From the NCBI RefSeq assembly GCF_003855095.1, contig NZ_CP033972.1, positions 2,294,001 to 2,358,000 of the forward strand: DNA of 64,000 nt. Reading direction: 5' to 3'. Numbering within the stretch: position 1 is the stretch's first letter; the number at the start of each line of letters is the position of its first letter. A model generated the notes under the pieces. The model was not told the origin of the DNA. It saw only the letters and a list, made by a program, of their open reading frames with translations, and ran no database searches. Origin of the DNA: Gordonia insulae (GTDB lineage Bacteria; Actinomycetota; Actinomycetes; Mycobacteriales; Mycobacteriaceae). This document shows positions 52,281-61,042 of the stretch, one piece after another. A program made the position numbers and the translations under genes.

Positions 52281-53465
52281 TCAGACGACATGCACTTCGC
52301 GGAGCCGAGCGATCTCTGCGTCATCCCTGCCGAGCTCTCGCAGAATGGCGATGGTGTGTTCGCCCAGCGCCGGCACCGGATCCATTCTGGCCTGGACTCC
52401 ACGCAGCACCGCCGGCGGTAGGAGCGCCCGGACCTGTCCGCCCGGCGTCTGGACGTCGCGCCAGCGCTCGCGTTCGGACAGGACCGGGTGATCCCAGAGT
52501 TGCTCCATCGTGTTCATCCTGGCATTTGCGATACCCGCGGCTTCGAGCTTCTTCTCCAGTTCGTCCGCGCTGAGTGGCTCGATCGCCGCAGTAACGATCG
52601 CCTCCAACTCTTCGCGGTTGAGCACGCGCACAGGGTTCTTTGCGAATCGCGGATCGTCGACCAGCCCGGGCAGGTCCAGGACCTGAGTGCAGAACCGTTC
52701 CCATTCGGGTTGATTCTGTATCGCCAGCAGCACGGTGCCGCCATCGCCGACGCTGAAAGGGCCGTACGGGGCGATCGTCGCGTGCCGTGCACCCGTCCGA
52801 CGCGAAGGGGTTCCTCCGTACTGCGAGTAGTACATCGGTGAACCCATCCACTCGGCGAGTGCCTCGAACAGCGAGACCGTCACTGCCGGAGCATCGCCCG
52901 TTGTCGCCCGAGAATAGAGAGCGGCAAGGATGCCGGAATAGGCGAAGCTACCCGCCGCGATGTCGGCAACCGAGATTCCCGCCTTTGCGACCTCCTGCTC
53001 GGTTCCACTGACACTGAGCAATCCGGCCTCGGCCTGAACCAACAGATCGTAGGCCTTCCGCGACTGCCAAGGCCCTTCTCCGTACCCGGTGATGTCACAG
53101 ACGATCAGTCGTGGGTGCGAGTCCTTGAGGTCGTCGGCCCCCAGCCCCATCCGGCGGGTCGCACCCGGTCCGAGGTTCTGCAGGAACACGTCCGCGTCGG
53201 TCAGAAGTTCTCGCAGCAACTGTTGCCCCACAGCGCTCTTGAGGTCCAACGTGAGCGATTCCTTGGAGCGGTTGAGCCAGACGAAGTAGCTCGATTCCCC
53301 ATGGACCGTGTCATCGTATCCCCGCGCGAAGTCCCCGACCCCGGGCCGCTCGATCTTGATGACGCGCGCCCCGAGATCGGCCAGTTGGCGAGTGGCGTAC
53401 GGAGCGGCCACCGCTTGCTCCAGACTGATCACCGTGATGCCGGCGAGCGGCAACGAGTTCATCAT
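52281..53465 (-). CDS. Class III (CaiB/BaiF) CoA transferase
   Basis: A 394-residue family III CoA transferase with EQAVAAPYATRQLADLGARV, NRSKESLTLDL and catalytic Asp140 in RKAYDLLVQAEAG. It overlaps the fused acyl-CoA dehydrogenase by 4 nt, so it may activate the acid that the dehydrogenase uses. It is not closely similar to the transferase at 42559 in its central part. Confidence 0.87.
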   Translation of the reverse strand: MMNSLPLAGITVISLEQAVAAPYATRQLADLGARVIKIERPGVGDFARGYDDTVHGESSYFVWLNRSKESLTLDLKSAVGQQLLRELLTDADVFLQNLGPGATRRMGLGADDLKDSHPRLIVCDITGYGEGPWQSRKAYDLLVQAEAGLLSVSGTEQEVAKAGISVADIAAGSFAYSGILAALYSRATTGDAPAVTVSLFEALAEWMGSPMYYSQYGGTPSRRTGARHATIAPYGPFSVGDGGTVLLAIQNQPEWERFCTQVLDLPGLVDDPRFAKNPVRVLNREELEAIVTAAIEPLSADELEKKLEAAGIANARMNTMEQLWDHPVLSERERWRDVQTPGGQVRALLPPAVLRGVQARMDPVPALGEHTIAILRELGRDDAEIARLREVHVV

Positions 53466-55606
53466 CGGGCCAGCGGATCGCGCGGCAGGCCGAGGAGCCG
53501 CTCGGCGATGGTGTTGCGCATGATCTCGGATGTGCCGCCGGCGATGGTCAGACAGCGCGCGAACAGATATGCGTACGTCAGCTCAGGAGTCTCACCGGTC
53601 ACCGCTGCGGTGCCGGCCAGATCGATACCCAGCTCGGTGACACGTTGCGAATGCTCGGCTTTGATGAGCTTCGTCACGTTGGCTTCCGGGCCGGGACCGG
53701 CACCGATGACCGCGCGTGCGGCCTGCCTCAGGTTGAGTAGACGAAGGGTGTGTGCTTCGGCGATCACCTCACCGACGCGTCGCACACCGTCGGCACTCTC
53801 TGACTCGTCGAGCAGCTTTACCAGACCGGCGGCCCCGAACGCGATGGAACCGCTACCGCCGCCAATGGATACCCGTTCGTTGCCCAGGGTGGCACGGGCG
53901 ACCTTCCAGCCCTCGCCCACTGCGCCGACGACGTCGGAGTCCGGCACGAAGACATCGTCGAAGAAGACCTCGTTGAACAACGCGTCGCCGGTGATTTCAC
54001 GTAACGGACGGATCTCGACACCTTCGGCCGAAAGGTCGATCGCCATCATCGACACCCCGGCATGCTTGGCTGCGTCGGGGTCGGTCCGGACGGTCGCCAG
54101 ACCCCATTGACAGTCGAGAGCGACACTGGTCCAGACCTTTTGGCCGGTCACGCGCCAACCGCCCTCCACCCTCTTGCCCACGGTTCGAACGGCAGCGGCA
54201 TCCGAACCTGCACCGGGCTCGCTGAACAGCTGACACCACTGATCCCGGCCGCGCAGCACCGGTTCGACCCACCGATTGCGCTGATCGTCCGAACCCACCT
54301 GCGAGATGGTGAGATTGACCCAGCCGGTGATGCCAAGGTCTGGCAGATCGATGCCCTCGAACTCCTCCTCGATCACCAATTGCTCGATCGCCCCGGCCTC
54401 GCGCCCCCAGGGCTTGCGCCAGTGCGGGACAAGGTATCCGCTGTCGACGAGGTGATCGCGTCGCTGCGCCTCGGGCAGTGCTCTGACAGCCTCGGCCTCG
54501 GCACGGGCAGCCGTCCGGAACACCTCGGCCTCCTCGGGCAGCTCGAATATTGCGCCCTGGGCCTGACCCGACCGGTAGGCGGCGACGATGTCGACCAACG
54601 GATCGATGCCGTCGGACAGGATTGCGGCGACCGTGGTCGCACGTCGCAGGTAGAGGTGCGCATCGTGCTCCCAGGTGAACCCGATGCCACCATGAAGCTG
54701 GATGTTCATCCGGGCGTTCTTCAGCTGGGTCGGGCCCGCATAGGAGGCCGCGACAGCTGATGCGAACCAGGCGCTGTCGATGTCATTGGCGCGGGCCGCA
54801 TCCCAGGTGGCCGCGACGGTCGCCTCCGCGGCGATGAGCATGTCGGCGCAGTGATGCTTGACAGCCTGGAACGAGCCGATGGTCCGTCCGAACTGTTCGC
54901 GAACCTTTGCGTAGTCCGTGGCCATCTCGAGACACGCCAGCGCCCCGCCAGTGGCCTCGGCGGATGCGAGGACACGCAGCAGGCTGCGACCCGAGCGTGC
55001 CGCACCCTCGAGAATTCGGTTGGCCGGGACAGCAACTCCCGTACATGAGACCGTCCCCAGCCCGCGAGTGGTGTCCAGTGAGGTGGCTGGGCTGATGCCT
55101 ACCCCTGCCACGGTCGTGTCGAGCACCACGAGGTCATCGCCGATCGCGAGGACGAGCAGATCTGCCTCCGGAGCCGACAAGACCGCGCGCACCTGGCCGC
55201 TGACCAGGCCCTCGGTGTCGCGGGACAGCCCCGCGGCGAGGCCGACCGCACCAACTGTCGATCCGTCCGCGAGCCCGGGGAGCACTTCCGCCTTGAGGTC
55301 GGCATCCCCGGAGTGCGCGATGACTGCCGATGCGGCGACCGTCGCAAGGAACGGGCCGGGAGCCAGCTCATGCCCCATCGCCTCGAGGACGACGGTCAGC
55401 TCCGCGATACCGTAGCCCGACCCACCGTGTTCTTCCGGGAGATGCAAGCCGAGCCAACCGAGATCCGCTGTGCTCGACCAGAACTTGTCGGGAACGGGTG
55501 ATCCGTCGAGGGAAGCGCGGGCGGCGTCGCGGACACCATGCCGCCGGAGATGGCCGGCAGCGGCATCGGCGAGTTCAATGTGTTCGGGGGATATGGCAAG
55601 TGCCAT
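53462..55606 (-). CDS. FadE34-like fused acyl-CoA dehydrogenase (two ACAD units)
   Basis: A 714-residue protein starting at ATG 55606 behind AAAGGTGG. The N-terminal half (to about 350) has REQFGRTIGSFQAVKHH and IQLHGGIGFTWEHDAHLYL and resembles the small-type subunit. The C-terminal half has FSEPGAGSDAAA, WTSVAL and GGTSEIMRNTIAERLLG and resembles the large-type subunit. Mycobacterial FadE34 (ChsE3) has the same length and order and acts on bulky ring-bearing side chains. It is the covalent version of the two-gene enzyme at 20410-22627. Confidence 0.88.
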   Translation of the reverse strand: MALAISPEHIELADAAAGHLRRHGVRDAARASLDGSPVPDKFWSSTADLGWLGLHLPEEHGGSGYGIAELTVVLEAMGHELAPGPFLATVAASAVIAHSGDADLKAEVLPGLADGSTVGAVGLAAGLSRDTEGLVSGQVRAVLSAPEADLLVLAIGDDLVVLDTTVAGVGISPATSLDTTRGLGTVSCTGVAVPANRILEGAARSGRSLLRVLASAEATGGALACLEMATDYAKVREQFGRTIGSFQAVKHHCADMLIAAEATVAATWDAARANDIDSAWFASAVAASYAGPTQLKNARMNIQLHGGIGFTWEHDAHLYLRRATTVAAILSDGIDPLVDIVAAYRSGQAQGAIFELPEEAEVFRTAARAEAEAVRALPEAQRRDHLVDSGYLVPHWRKPWGREAGAIEQLVIEEEFEGIDLPDLGITGWVNLTISQVGSDDQRNRWVEPVLRGRDQWCQLFSEPGAGSDAAAVRTVGKRVEGGWRVTGQKVWTSVALDCQWGLATVRTDPDAAKHAGVSMMAIDLSAEGVEIRPLREITGDALFNEVFFDDVFVPDSDVVGAVGEGWKVARATLGNERVSIGGGSGSIAFGAAGLVKLLDESESADGVRRVGEVIAEAHTLRLLNLRQAARAVIGAGPGPEANVTKLIKAEHSQRVTELGIDLAGTAAVTGETPELTYAYLFARCLTIAGGTSEIMRNTIAERLLGLPRDPLAR

Positions 55607-55949
55607 CTCGGCCACCTTTCGATTGCGAGCTGATTGGCCTTTCGGCACACGCAACTGACCCTAGATGTCAGATCAACGATATTCAAGGCTCGGTGCAGCG
55701 CGCATGCCGAACAAGCATCGCCACAACACCCAATGATTCCGCCCCCTTCTGAACTGCGCAAACAACCGCCCGAACCGGTGGACCGACATCTTTCCGACAA
55801 TTCGTGGACAAGGTGTCAGATCATCCACTATGGTTTTGCCAAGGAGTGACCCACGTCATTCTTCCGGAGCACCCCTGCCGAGTCAGCACAGAACGGGGCA
55901 TCGGGCCGACGATGGGGATCACATCACACGAGAGATTTGGAAGTCTTGC
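55607..55949. promoter_or_regulatory. 343-bp divergent region with two motif copies
   Basis: TGACC-CTAGA-TGTCAGA (55656-55672) has a 5-nt centre, and TGTCAGA (55814-55820) is a strong half-site. TGGACA (55805-55810), 18 bp and TATGGT (55829-55834) could be the ligase promoter, with the half-site in its spacer. No gene is seen. Confidence 0.5.
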
Positions 55950-57461
55950 ATGAGCATCTCGCTGATCCTGGACATGGCGGCATCTGGTCACCCGGACCGG
56001 ACTGCCATCACGGTCGACGGCACCTCACTGACGTATGCGGAGTTCGGCGAACTGGTCGCCGGCGCAGCAAGTGTCATCGCGCGGGCGGACGCCAAGAACG
56101 TCGTCTTCCTCGGTAATTCCGGACTCGAGCTCCCCGTGCTGGTATTCGCCGCCGCCCATGCCGGTGTGCCGTTCGTACCGGTCAACTACCGCCTCGCCCG
56201 CGGGCAGCTCGAACAGCTGATTGCGCGTACAGAATCCCCGTTGGTCATCGCGGACCCCCGCTACGTCGCCGAACTGGCGTCGATCCGCGACGTCATGACG
56301 ACCGACGCTTTTGCCTCCGCCGCCCGCGCGGCTGCATCAGATCCGCTGCCCGCCGCGAACGTCGACCCGGACGATCCGGCGATCATCTTGTTCACCAGTG
56401 GAACCACATCCGCACCCAAGGGTGTGATCCTGCGGCACAGCCATCTGCTCAGTTACGTCATGAGCACTGTGGAGTACGGGGCGGCCGCGGAGACCGACGG
56501 TGCGCTCATCAGTGTTCCGCCGTATCACGTCGCCGGGATGGGCACGATCCTGACGAACATCTATGCCGGTCGCCGCCTGATCTATCTGCCCAACTTCGAT
56601 GCACGCGCCTGGGTGGAGCTCGTCCGTCGAGAAGGTGCGACGTCTGCCATGGTCGTGCCGACGATGCTGGATCGTATCGTCGATGTGCTGGCAGGTGAAC
56701 GCGCCGATGTGCCCACGCTGCGATCGCTCTCCTACGGCGGAGCACGCATGCCTCGGCCCACTCTCGAAGCGGCGCTGCGGGCATTCCCCGAGGCAGGATT
56801 CGTCAACGCCTACGGTCTGACCGAGACAAGTTCCACGATCGCGCTGCTGGGCCCCGAAGATCACCGCGCGGCACTCGACAGTGACGATCCGGTTGTCCAG
56901 GCGCGTCTGGGCTCGATCGGCCGACCGGTTCCCGGCATCGAGATCCAACTGCGCAGCCCCGAGGGGCTCCCGGTCGCGTCAGGCGAGCAGGGCGAACTCT
57001 GGGTACGCGGGCCACAGGTGTCCGGGGAGTACATGGGTGCCGGCTCGGTGCTGGACGCCGAGGGCTGGTTCCCCACCAAGGATCTCGCGTACACCGACAC
57101 CGAGGGTTTCCTCTACATCGTCGGGCGCAACGACGACACCATCATCCGCGGTGGCGAGAACATCGCCCCCGCCGAGATCGAGGACGTTCTCGTACACCAC
57201 CCGATGGTCCGCTCGGTTGTGGTGGTCGGCATACCAGACGATCACTGGGGTGAGGCGATCGCTGCTGCGGTCGTCGTCGAGCCTGGCATGTCTGTTGATC
57301 CCGAGGAGTTGCGCACCTACGTACGTGAACGCCTACGCGGTTCGCGCACCCCGGATCGGGTCATCTTCCTCGACGACCTCCCGGCGACCGCAACCGGAAA
57401 GATTCTCCGCAAGAACGTGGTGTCGAGCATCGTCGAACCCACAGCGGAATCCCGCGCGTGA
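55950..57461 (+). CDS. AMP-forming acyl-CoA ligase
   Basis: A 503-residue ligase starting at ATG 55950. The P-loop is FTSGTTSAPKG (148-158), then AYGLTETSS, PTKDLAY and Lys484 in ATGKILRKN. It activates an acid of the pathway. It leads an operon with a small unknown protein, an alpha-methylacyl-CoA racemase and a crotonase, so a branched 2-methyl acid is a reasonable guess. Confidence 0.87.
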   Translation: MSISLILDMAASGHPDRTAITVDGTSLTYAEFGELVAGAASVIARADAKNVVFLGNSGLELPVLVFAAAHAGVPFVPVNYRLARGQLEQLIARTESPLVIADPRYVAELASIRDVMTTDAFASAARAAASDPLPAANVDPDDPAIILFTSGTTSAPKGVILRHSHLLSYVMSTVEYGAAAETDGALISVPPYHVAGMGTILTNIYAGRRLIYLPNFDARAWVELVRREGATSAMVVPTMLDRIVDVLAGERADVPTLRSLSYGGARMPRPTLEAALRAFPEAGFVNAYGLTETSSTIALLGPEDHRAALDSDDPVVQARLGSIGRPVPGIEIQLRSPEGLPVASGEQGELWVRGPQVSGEYMGAGSVLDAEGWFPTKDLAYTDTEGFLYIVGRNDDTIIRGGENIAPAEIEDVLVHHPMVRSVVVVGIPDDHWGEAIAAAVVVEPGMSVDPEELRTYVRERLRGSRTPDRVIFLDDLPATATGKILRKNVVSSIVEPTAESRA

Positions 57462-57511
57462 ACGGCGCACAGAGCTCGACGTCGAACAGCACCAGAATCA
57501 AAGGAGAGATC

Positions 57512-57817
57512 GTGTTGAAAACCGGAAGTCGTCTGCAGAGCCAGGTATGCGGCACACAGGTGATCATCGTCAAGGCACCCGCAGGCGAATCGGAACTCGA
57601 CTGCGGCGGCCAGCCGATGATCGACGTGACGAAGACACCGGCGACCGGGCTCACCCCGGCCGCGGGACTCGACAGCGGGACACAGCTCGGCAAACGCTAC
57701 GTCGACCCCGAGGACACCGTCGAGGTCCTGGTGACCAAGCCCGGCACCGGAACCCTGTCGCTCGGCGGCACGCCACTGGACATCAAGAGCGCCAAACCCC
57801 TTCCCTCCAGTGACTGA
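57512..57817 (+). CDS. Small protein of unknown function in ligase-racemase operon
   Basis: A protein of about 101 residues starting at GTG 57512 (or TTG 57515) behind AAGGAGA. It has [20 protein letters not shown], a Cys-Gly-Gly (LDCGGQPM) and a beta-rich C-terminal half ([16 protein letters not shown]). The two Cys residues might bind a metal. I do not recognise the family. It overlaps the racemase by 8 nt. Confidence 0.65.
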   Translation: MLKTGSRLQSQVCGTQVIIVKAPAGESELDCGGQPMIDVTKTPATGLTPAAGLDSGTQLGKRYVDPEDTVEVLVTKPGTGTLSLGGTPLDIKSAKPLPSSD

Positions 57818-58901
57818 CCCGCACGTCGGGCCCCTCGCCGGTGTACGGGTACTCGAGCTCGCCGGCATGGGTCCCGGTCCTCACGCCGCGATGGTGTTGG
57901 CCGATCTGGGCGCCGATGTGGTCCGCGTACAGAGACGCGGCGGGTTGGCCACAGCCGGAACAGGATCGAGTGCCGGCCTGCGCGGACGAACCATCGTGGA
58001 AGCCGACCTCAGGAACCCCGATGACCTCCGCGATGTGATGCGACTCGTCGCGCGGGCAGACATCCTCATCGAGGGCTTTCGCCCGGGCGTCACCGAGCGC
58101 CTCGGTCTCGGCCCCGACGACGTCGCCGAGGTCAATCCACGGCTCATCTACGGCCGAATGACTGGATGGGGGCAGAATGGTCCACGGGCCATGGAGGCAG
58201 GCCACGACCTGAACTACATTTCACTGACGGGACTGCTGCACGCCGTTGGACGTCCGGGTGAGCGCCCGGTGCCACCCCTGAACCTCTTCGGCGACTTCGG
58301 CGGCGGTTCGATGTTCCTGGTGATCGGTCTCATCTCCGCTCTGGTCGAACGCCAGACCTCCGGACGCGGGCAGATCATCGATGCGGCAATCGTGAACGGC
58401 GCAGCGGCACTGGGGCACCTGTTGTGGGCCATGCGCGGGTCAGGACGGTGGTCAGATGACCGTGGCGAGAATGTCTTCGACGGCTCTGCTCCGTTCTATG
58501 ACACCTACGAGTGCTCAGACGGCAAGTATGTCGCGGTCGGAGCCTTGGAGCCACAGTTCTTTGCGACGATGGTAAAAACCCTCGGCCTCGATCCCGCCGA
58601 GGTCGGCGCCCAACGCGAACCCGAGAACTACCCGCACATGCGTAAGCTCTTCGCCGAATGCTTTGCCTCTCGGTCACGGGACGAATGGGCAAGCGTCTTC
58701 GCCGGGGTCGACGCTTGCGTGACTCCGGTTTTGACCTTCGCCGAGGCCGAAGCCGATCCACAGATGGTCGCGCGCGGTGTCTTCACGACGATCGACGGGA
58801 TCACCCAACCCGGGCCGGCGCCGTCGTTCTCGCGCACGTCCCCTGCGGTTCCCGCACCACCGCCAAGGCACGCAGTCGATGTCGCGGACGTCTGGCCGTG
58901 A
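57810..58901 (+). CDS. mcr: Alpha-methylacyl-CoA racemase
   Basis: A 363-residue class III CoA-transferase-fold racemase starting at GTG 57810. His132 (AGHDLNY), Asp162 (FGDFGGGSM) and Glu247 (GALEPQF) match His126, Asp156 and Glu241 of M. tuberculosis MCR at a constant offset of 6. The racemase branch, not the transferase branch, is therefore supported. It inverts the 2-methyl centre of acyl-CoAs so that (S)-specific dehydrogenases can act; mammalian AMACR does this on profen-CoAs, bile-acid and isoprenoid CoAs. Confidence 0.9.
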   Translation: MTDPHVGPLAGVRVLELAGMGPGPHAAMVLADLGADVVRVQRRGGLATAGTGSSAGLRGRTIVEADLRNPDDLRDVMRLVARADILIEGFRPGVTERLGLGPDDVAEVNPRLIYGRMTGWGQNGPRAMEAGHDLNYISLTGLLHAVGRPGERPVPPLNLFGDFGGGSMFLVIGLISALVERQTSGRGQIIDAAIVNGAAALGHLLWAMRGSGRWSDDRGENVFDGSAPFYDTYECSDGKYVAVGALEPQFFATMVKTLGLDPAEVGAQREPENYPHMRKLFAECFASRSRDEWASVFAGVDACVTPVLTFAEAEADPQMVARGVFTTIDGITQPGPAPSFSRTSPAVPAPPPRHAVDVADVWP

Positions 58902-58937
58902 TCGCTGATTCGTGCACCACAACAATTTGGAGGAATC

Positions 58938-59738
58938 TTGACTGATACACCGGAGTCTCCCGCGCTGATCGAACGTCGCGGGCACGTCATGCTCATCACC
59001 ATGAATCGTCCAGAGGCGCGTAACGCCGTCAATGCCGAGATGTGCATTGTCGTCGGCGATGCCCTGGCCGAAGCAGACAAGGACCCTGACGTTCGTGCCG
59101 TGGTCCTCACCGGCGCCGGCGACAAGGCGTTCTGCGCGGGAGCCGACCTCAAGGCCATCACCCGCGGCGAGGCGGTGATCCCACCCGGGCGCGAGCAGTG
59201 GGGCCTGGCGGGCTACGTCGGACATGCGATCAGCAAGCCGACCATCGCAGCAGTCAACGGACCCGCGCTCGGCGGTGGCACTGAACTCGTGTTGGCCAGC
59301 GATCTCGCGGTCTCCGCCGACACCGCGATCTTCGGGCTGCCGGAGGTGACACGGGGTCTGATCGCCGGTGCGGGCGGCGCATTTCGCCTCGCCGCGAAGC
59401 TACCTCAGGTCGTTGCGATGGAACTGCTGCTCACCGGCGAACCGATCACCGCTGCGCAGGCGCTCGAGCTGCACCTGATAAATCGGGTGGTCCCTGCGGG
59501 CGACGTGCTCGCCACTGCGCTGGCGCTGGCTGAGAAGATCGCGGCCAATGCACCACTCGCGGTAGCCGCTTCCAAACGAATCGCTCTCGCACAGAGCGAG
59601 TCCGGCGATCGACCGAACGAGACCATCGGCTGGGACATGACCAGCGCCGCCCTCCCGGCGATCGCCTACTCCGAAGATGCCAAGGAGGGACCCCGCGCCT
59701 TCGCCGAGAAGCGGCCACCCGTGTGGCAGGGCCGCTGA
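58938..59738 (+). CDS. Enoyl-CoA hydratase
   Basis: A 266-residue crotonase starting at TTG 58938 behind TTTGGAGGAA. Oxyanion segments are KAFCAGADLKAI and NGPALGGGTELVLASD; the catalytic acidic positions fall at Glu116 and Glu136 (FGLPEVTRG). It is close to standard EchA proteins. It ends the operon begun at 55950. Confidence 0.88.
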   Translation: MTDTPESPALIERRGHVMLITMNRPEARNAVNAEMCIVVGDALAEADKDPDVRAVVLTGAGDKAFCAGADLKAITRGEAVIPPGREQWGLAGYVGHAISKPTIAAVNGPALGGGTELVLASDLAVSADTAIFGLPEVTRGLIAGAGGAFRLAAKLPQVVAMELLLTGEPITAAQALELHLINRVVPAGDVLATALALAEKIAANAPLAVAASKRIALAQSESGDRPNETIGWDMTSAALPAIAYSEDAKEGPRAFAEKRPPVWQGR

Positions 59739-59759
59739 AACTGCGCGTCACCAACGGAG

Positions 59760-59796
59760 ACGGACTGCCCCACAGCGATTGCTTCGGGCAGTCCGT
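59760..59796. terminator. Hairpin between crotonase and convergent dioxygenase
   Basis: ACGGACTGCCC (59760-59770) and GGGCAGTCCGT (59786-59796) are perfect 11-bp arms with a 15-nt loop, followed by TTCTG. The 204-bp gap 59739-59942 holds nothing else. Confidence 0.7.
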
Positions 59797-59942
59797 TCTG
59801 ACGCCGGCCAGTTCAACCGCACGTCGAAATCAGCTCCTTTCTCAACACTCGTGAAGCGCGGCACCGGGTTCGGGATTGTCCGTGCGATTGGGAACGTCGT
59901 CGACCACCCGATCCCTCCGGTGGCCTGATCAGATCAGCGGGT

Positions 59943-60803
59943 TCACCGCGACACCGCCAGCCCCATCCCGGTGATCCATTCCTCGACCGGCTGATAAACA
60001 AGCGCATCCAGCGGCGTGCCGCCTCCCGCGGCCCCGGCCGCCAGCCATGTGCGCACCTCGTTGGCGCCGACACCGGCCTGCGCGCGGGCATCATCGGTGA
60101 GCGAGACCAGTTCGGCACCGTCCCAGGTGGCCAACGCGTCCAGGAAGGCCTTGTCCCATTGCGGCTTGATCTTCGTACGCGCAGCTGCCGCGCCCTCGCT
60201 GATCACGCGGCGCCGCTCCTCGTCGCTGATGTCGTAGGCATCGAGCTCCAGACTCGGCGGCGAGTGAGACAGCCCGCCGGTCCCGATCACCAACACGCGG
60301 GCGTCCAGCGTGTCGAGAAAACGCCCGACCGCTTCCCCGAACTCCAGTACGCGCGCGGCCGCCGGCAACGGTCCGGTCGCGCAATTGATCGGCACCGGGA
60401 TGACCGGGTAGCGTCCGAGGTCGCCGGTGAGGTCTCGTAGTGGTTGCGCGAAAGCGTGGTCGAGGGAGACGTCCCGGCAGACCGCGATATCGAACCGCGA
60501 GTCGAGTAGATGCACCGCGAGGTCCATGGCGACATCGGCCGGAACATTCAGTGTCCCTTCGTCATGGCCACCTTCGGGCAGGATGGTCGCGGACGTGGCC
60601 ACGCCGAAGGTCGGGACCACGTGCCGAAAGGCACGGCGATGGTCGCCACCGAAGAGGATCGTGAAATCCGGGTCGAACGAGGTGATCAGTGCCCGCGCAT
60701 CAGCCAGGCCGGCCCGGAACTCCGATCCGAACACATGCTCGGTGTCTCGCTCCATCCCCGGGCTGTGGCTCGCGCACACGACCAGTCGATTGCGTTCCGT
60801 CAT
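59943..60803 (-). CDS. MhpB-like type II extradiol ring-cleavage dioxygenase (LigB fold)
   Basis: A 286-residue protein starting at ATG 60803 behind GAGGAGG. His13, His55, His116 and His180 are present; the last two match catalytic His115 and His179 of E. coli MhpB at an offset of 1, in SLDHAFAQPL and GTGGLSHSPP. The ending WLAAGAAGGGTPLDALVYQP fits MhpB. It opens a catechol ring next to a hydroxyl using Fe(II) and O2. The product would go to the MhpC-like hydrolase encoded 42 kb away at 17818. Confidence 0.85.
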   Translation of the reverse strand: MTERNRLVVCASHSPGMERDTEHVFGSEFRAGLADARALITSFDPDFTILFGGDHRRAFRHVVPTFGVATSATILPEGGHDEGTLNVPADVAMDLAVHLLDSRFDIAVCRDVSLDHAFAQPLRDLTGDLGRYPVIPVPINCATGPLPAAARVLEFGEAVGRFLDTLDARVLVIGTGGLSHSPPSLELDAYDISDEERRRVISEGAAAARTKIKPQWDKAFLDALATWDGAELVSLTDDARAQAGVGANEVRTWLAAGAAGGGTPLDALVYQPVEEWITGMGLAVSR

Positions 60804-61042
60804 GACCCTCCTCGTCGGTACGTTCGGTCGCCGCTGGAATGGCACCTGAACCATTAGTGACACTGACGTTAGATCAAATGTTCACTCCAGTCGAGCGCCA
60901 CTTCGACGGGCCGTTGATCACGCCGTACGCTCGCAGCCGGCATAACGGCAGAAAGATGTATGGAAGGGTTCTTCTGCTACTTGACAGATCGAACCCTTGC
61001 CCCCAAAGTAGACGTAACTGTCAGATATTGGAGGACATCGCC
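60804..61042. promoter_or_regulatory. Divergent promoter region with degenerate motif copies
   Basis: AGTGACA-CTGA-CGTTAGA (60856-60873) and AGACG-TAAC-TGTCAGA (61010-61025) resemble the window operator with a weak half each. The second runs into GTCAGATATTGG, shared with 42484, only 11 bp before the FprB start. Confidence 0.4.

Noticed and set aside
60839..61042. In-frame upstream extension of FprB by 68 codons
   Set aside because: No homology-like features; it covers the divergent promoter. GTG 61043 has GGAGGA at ideal distance and starts the canonical ferredoxin sequence.
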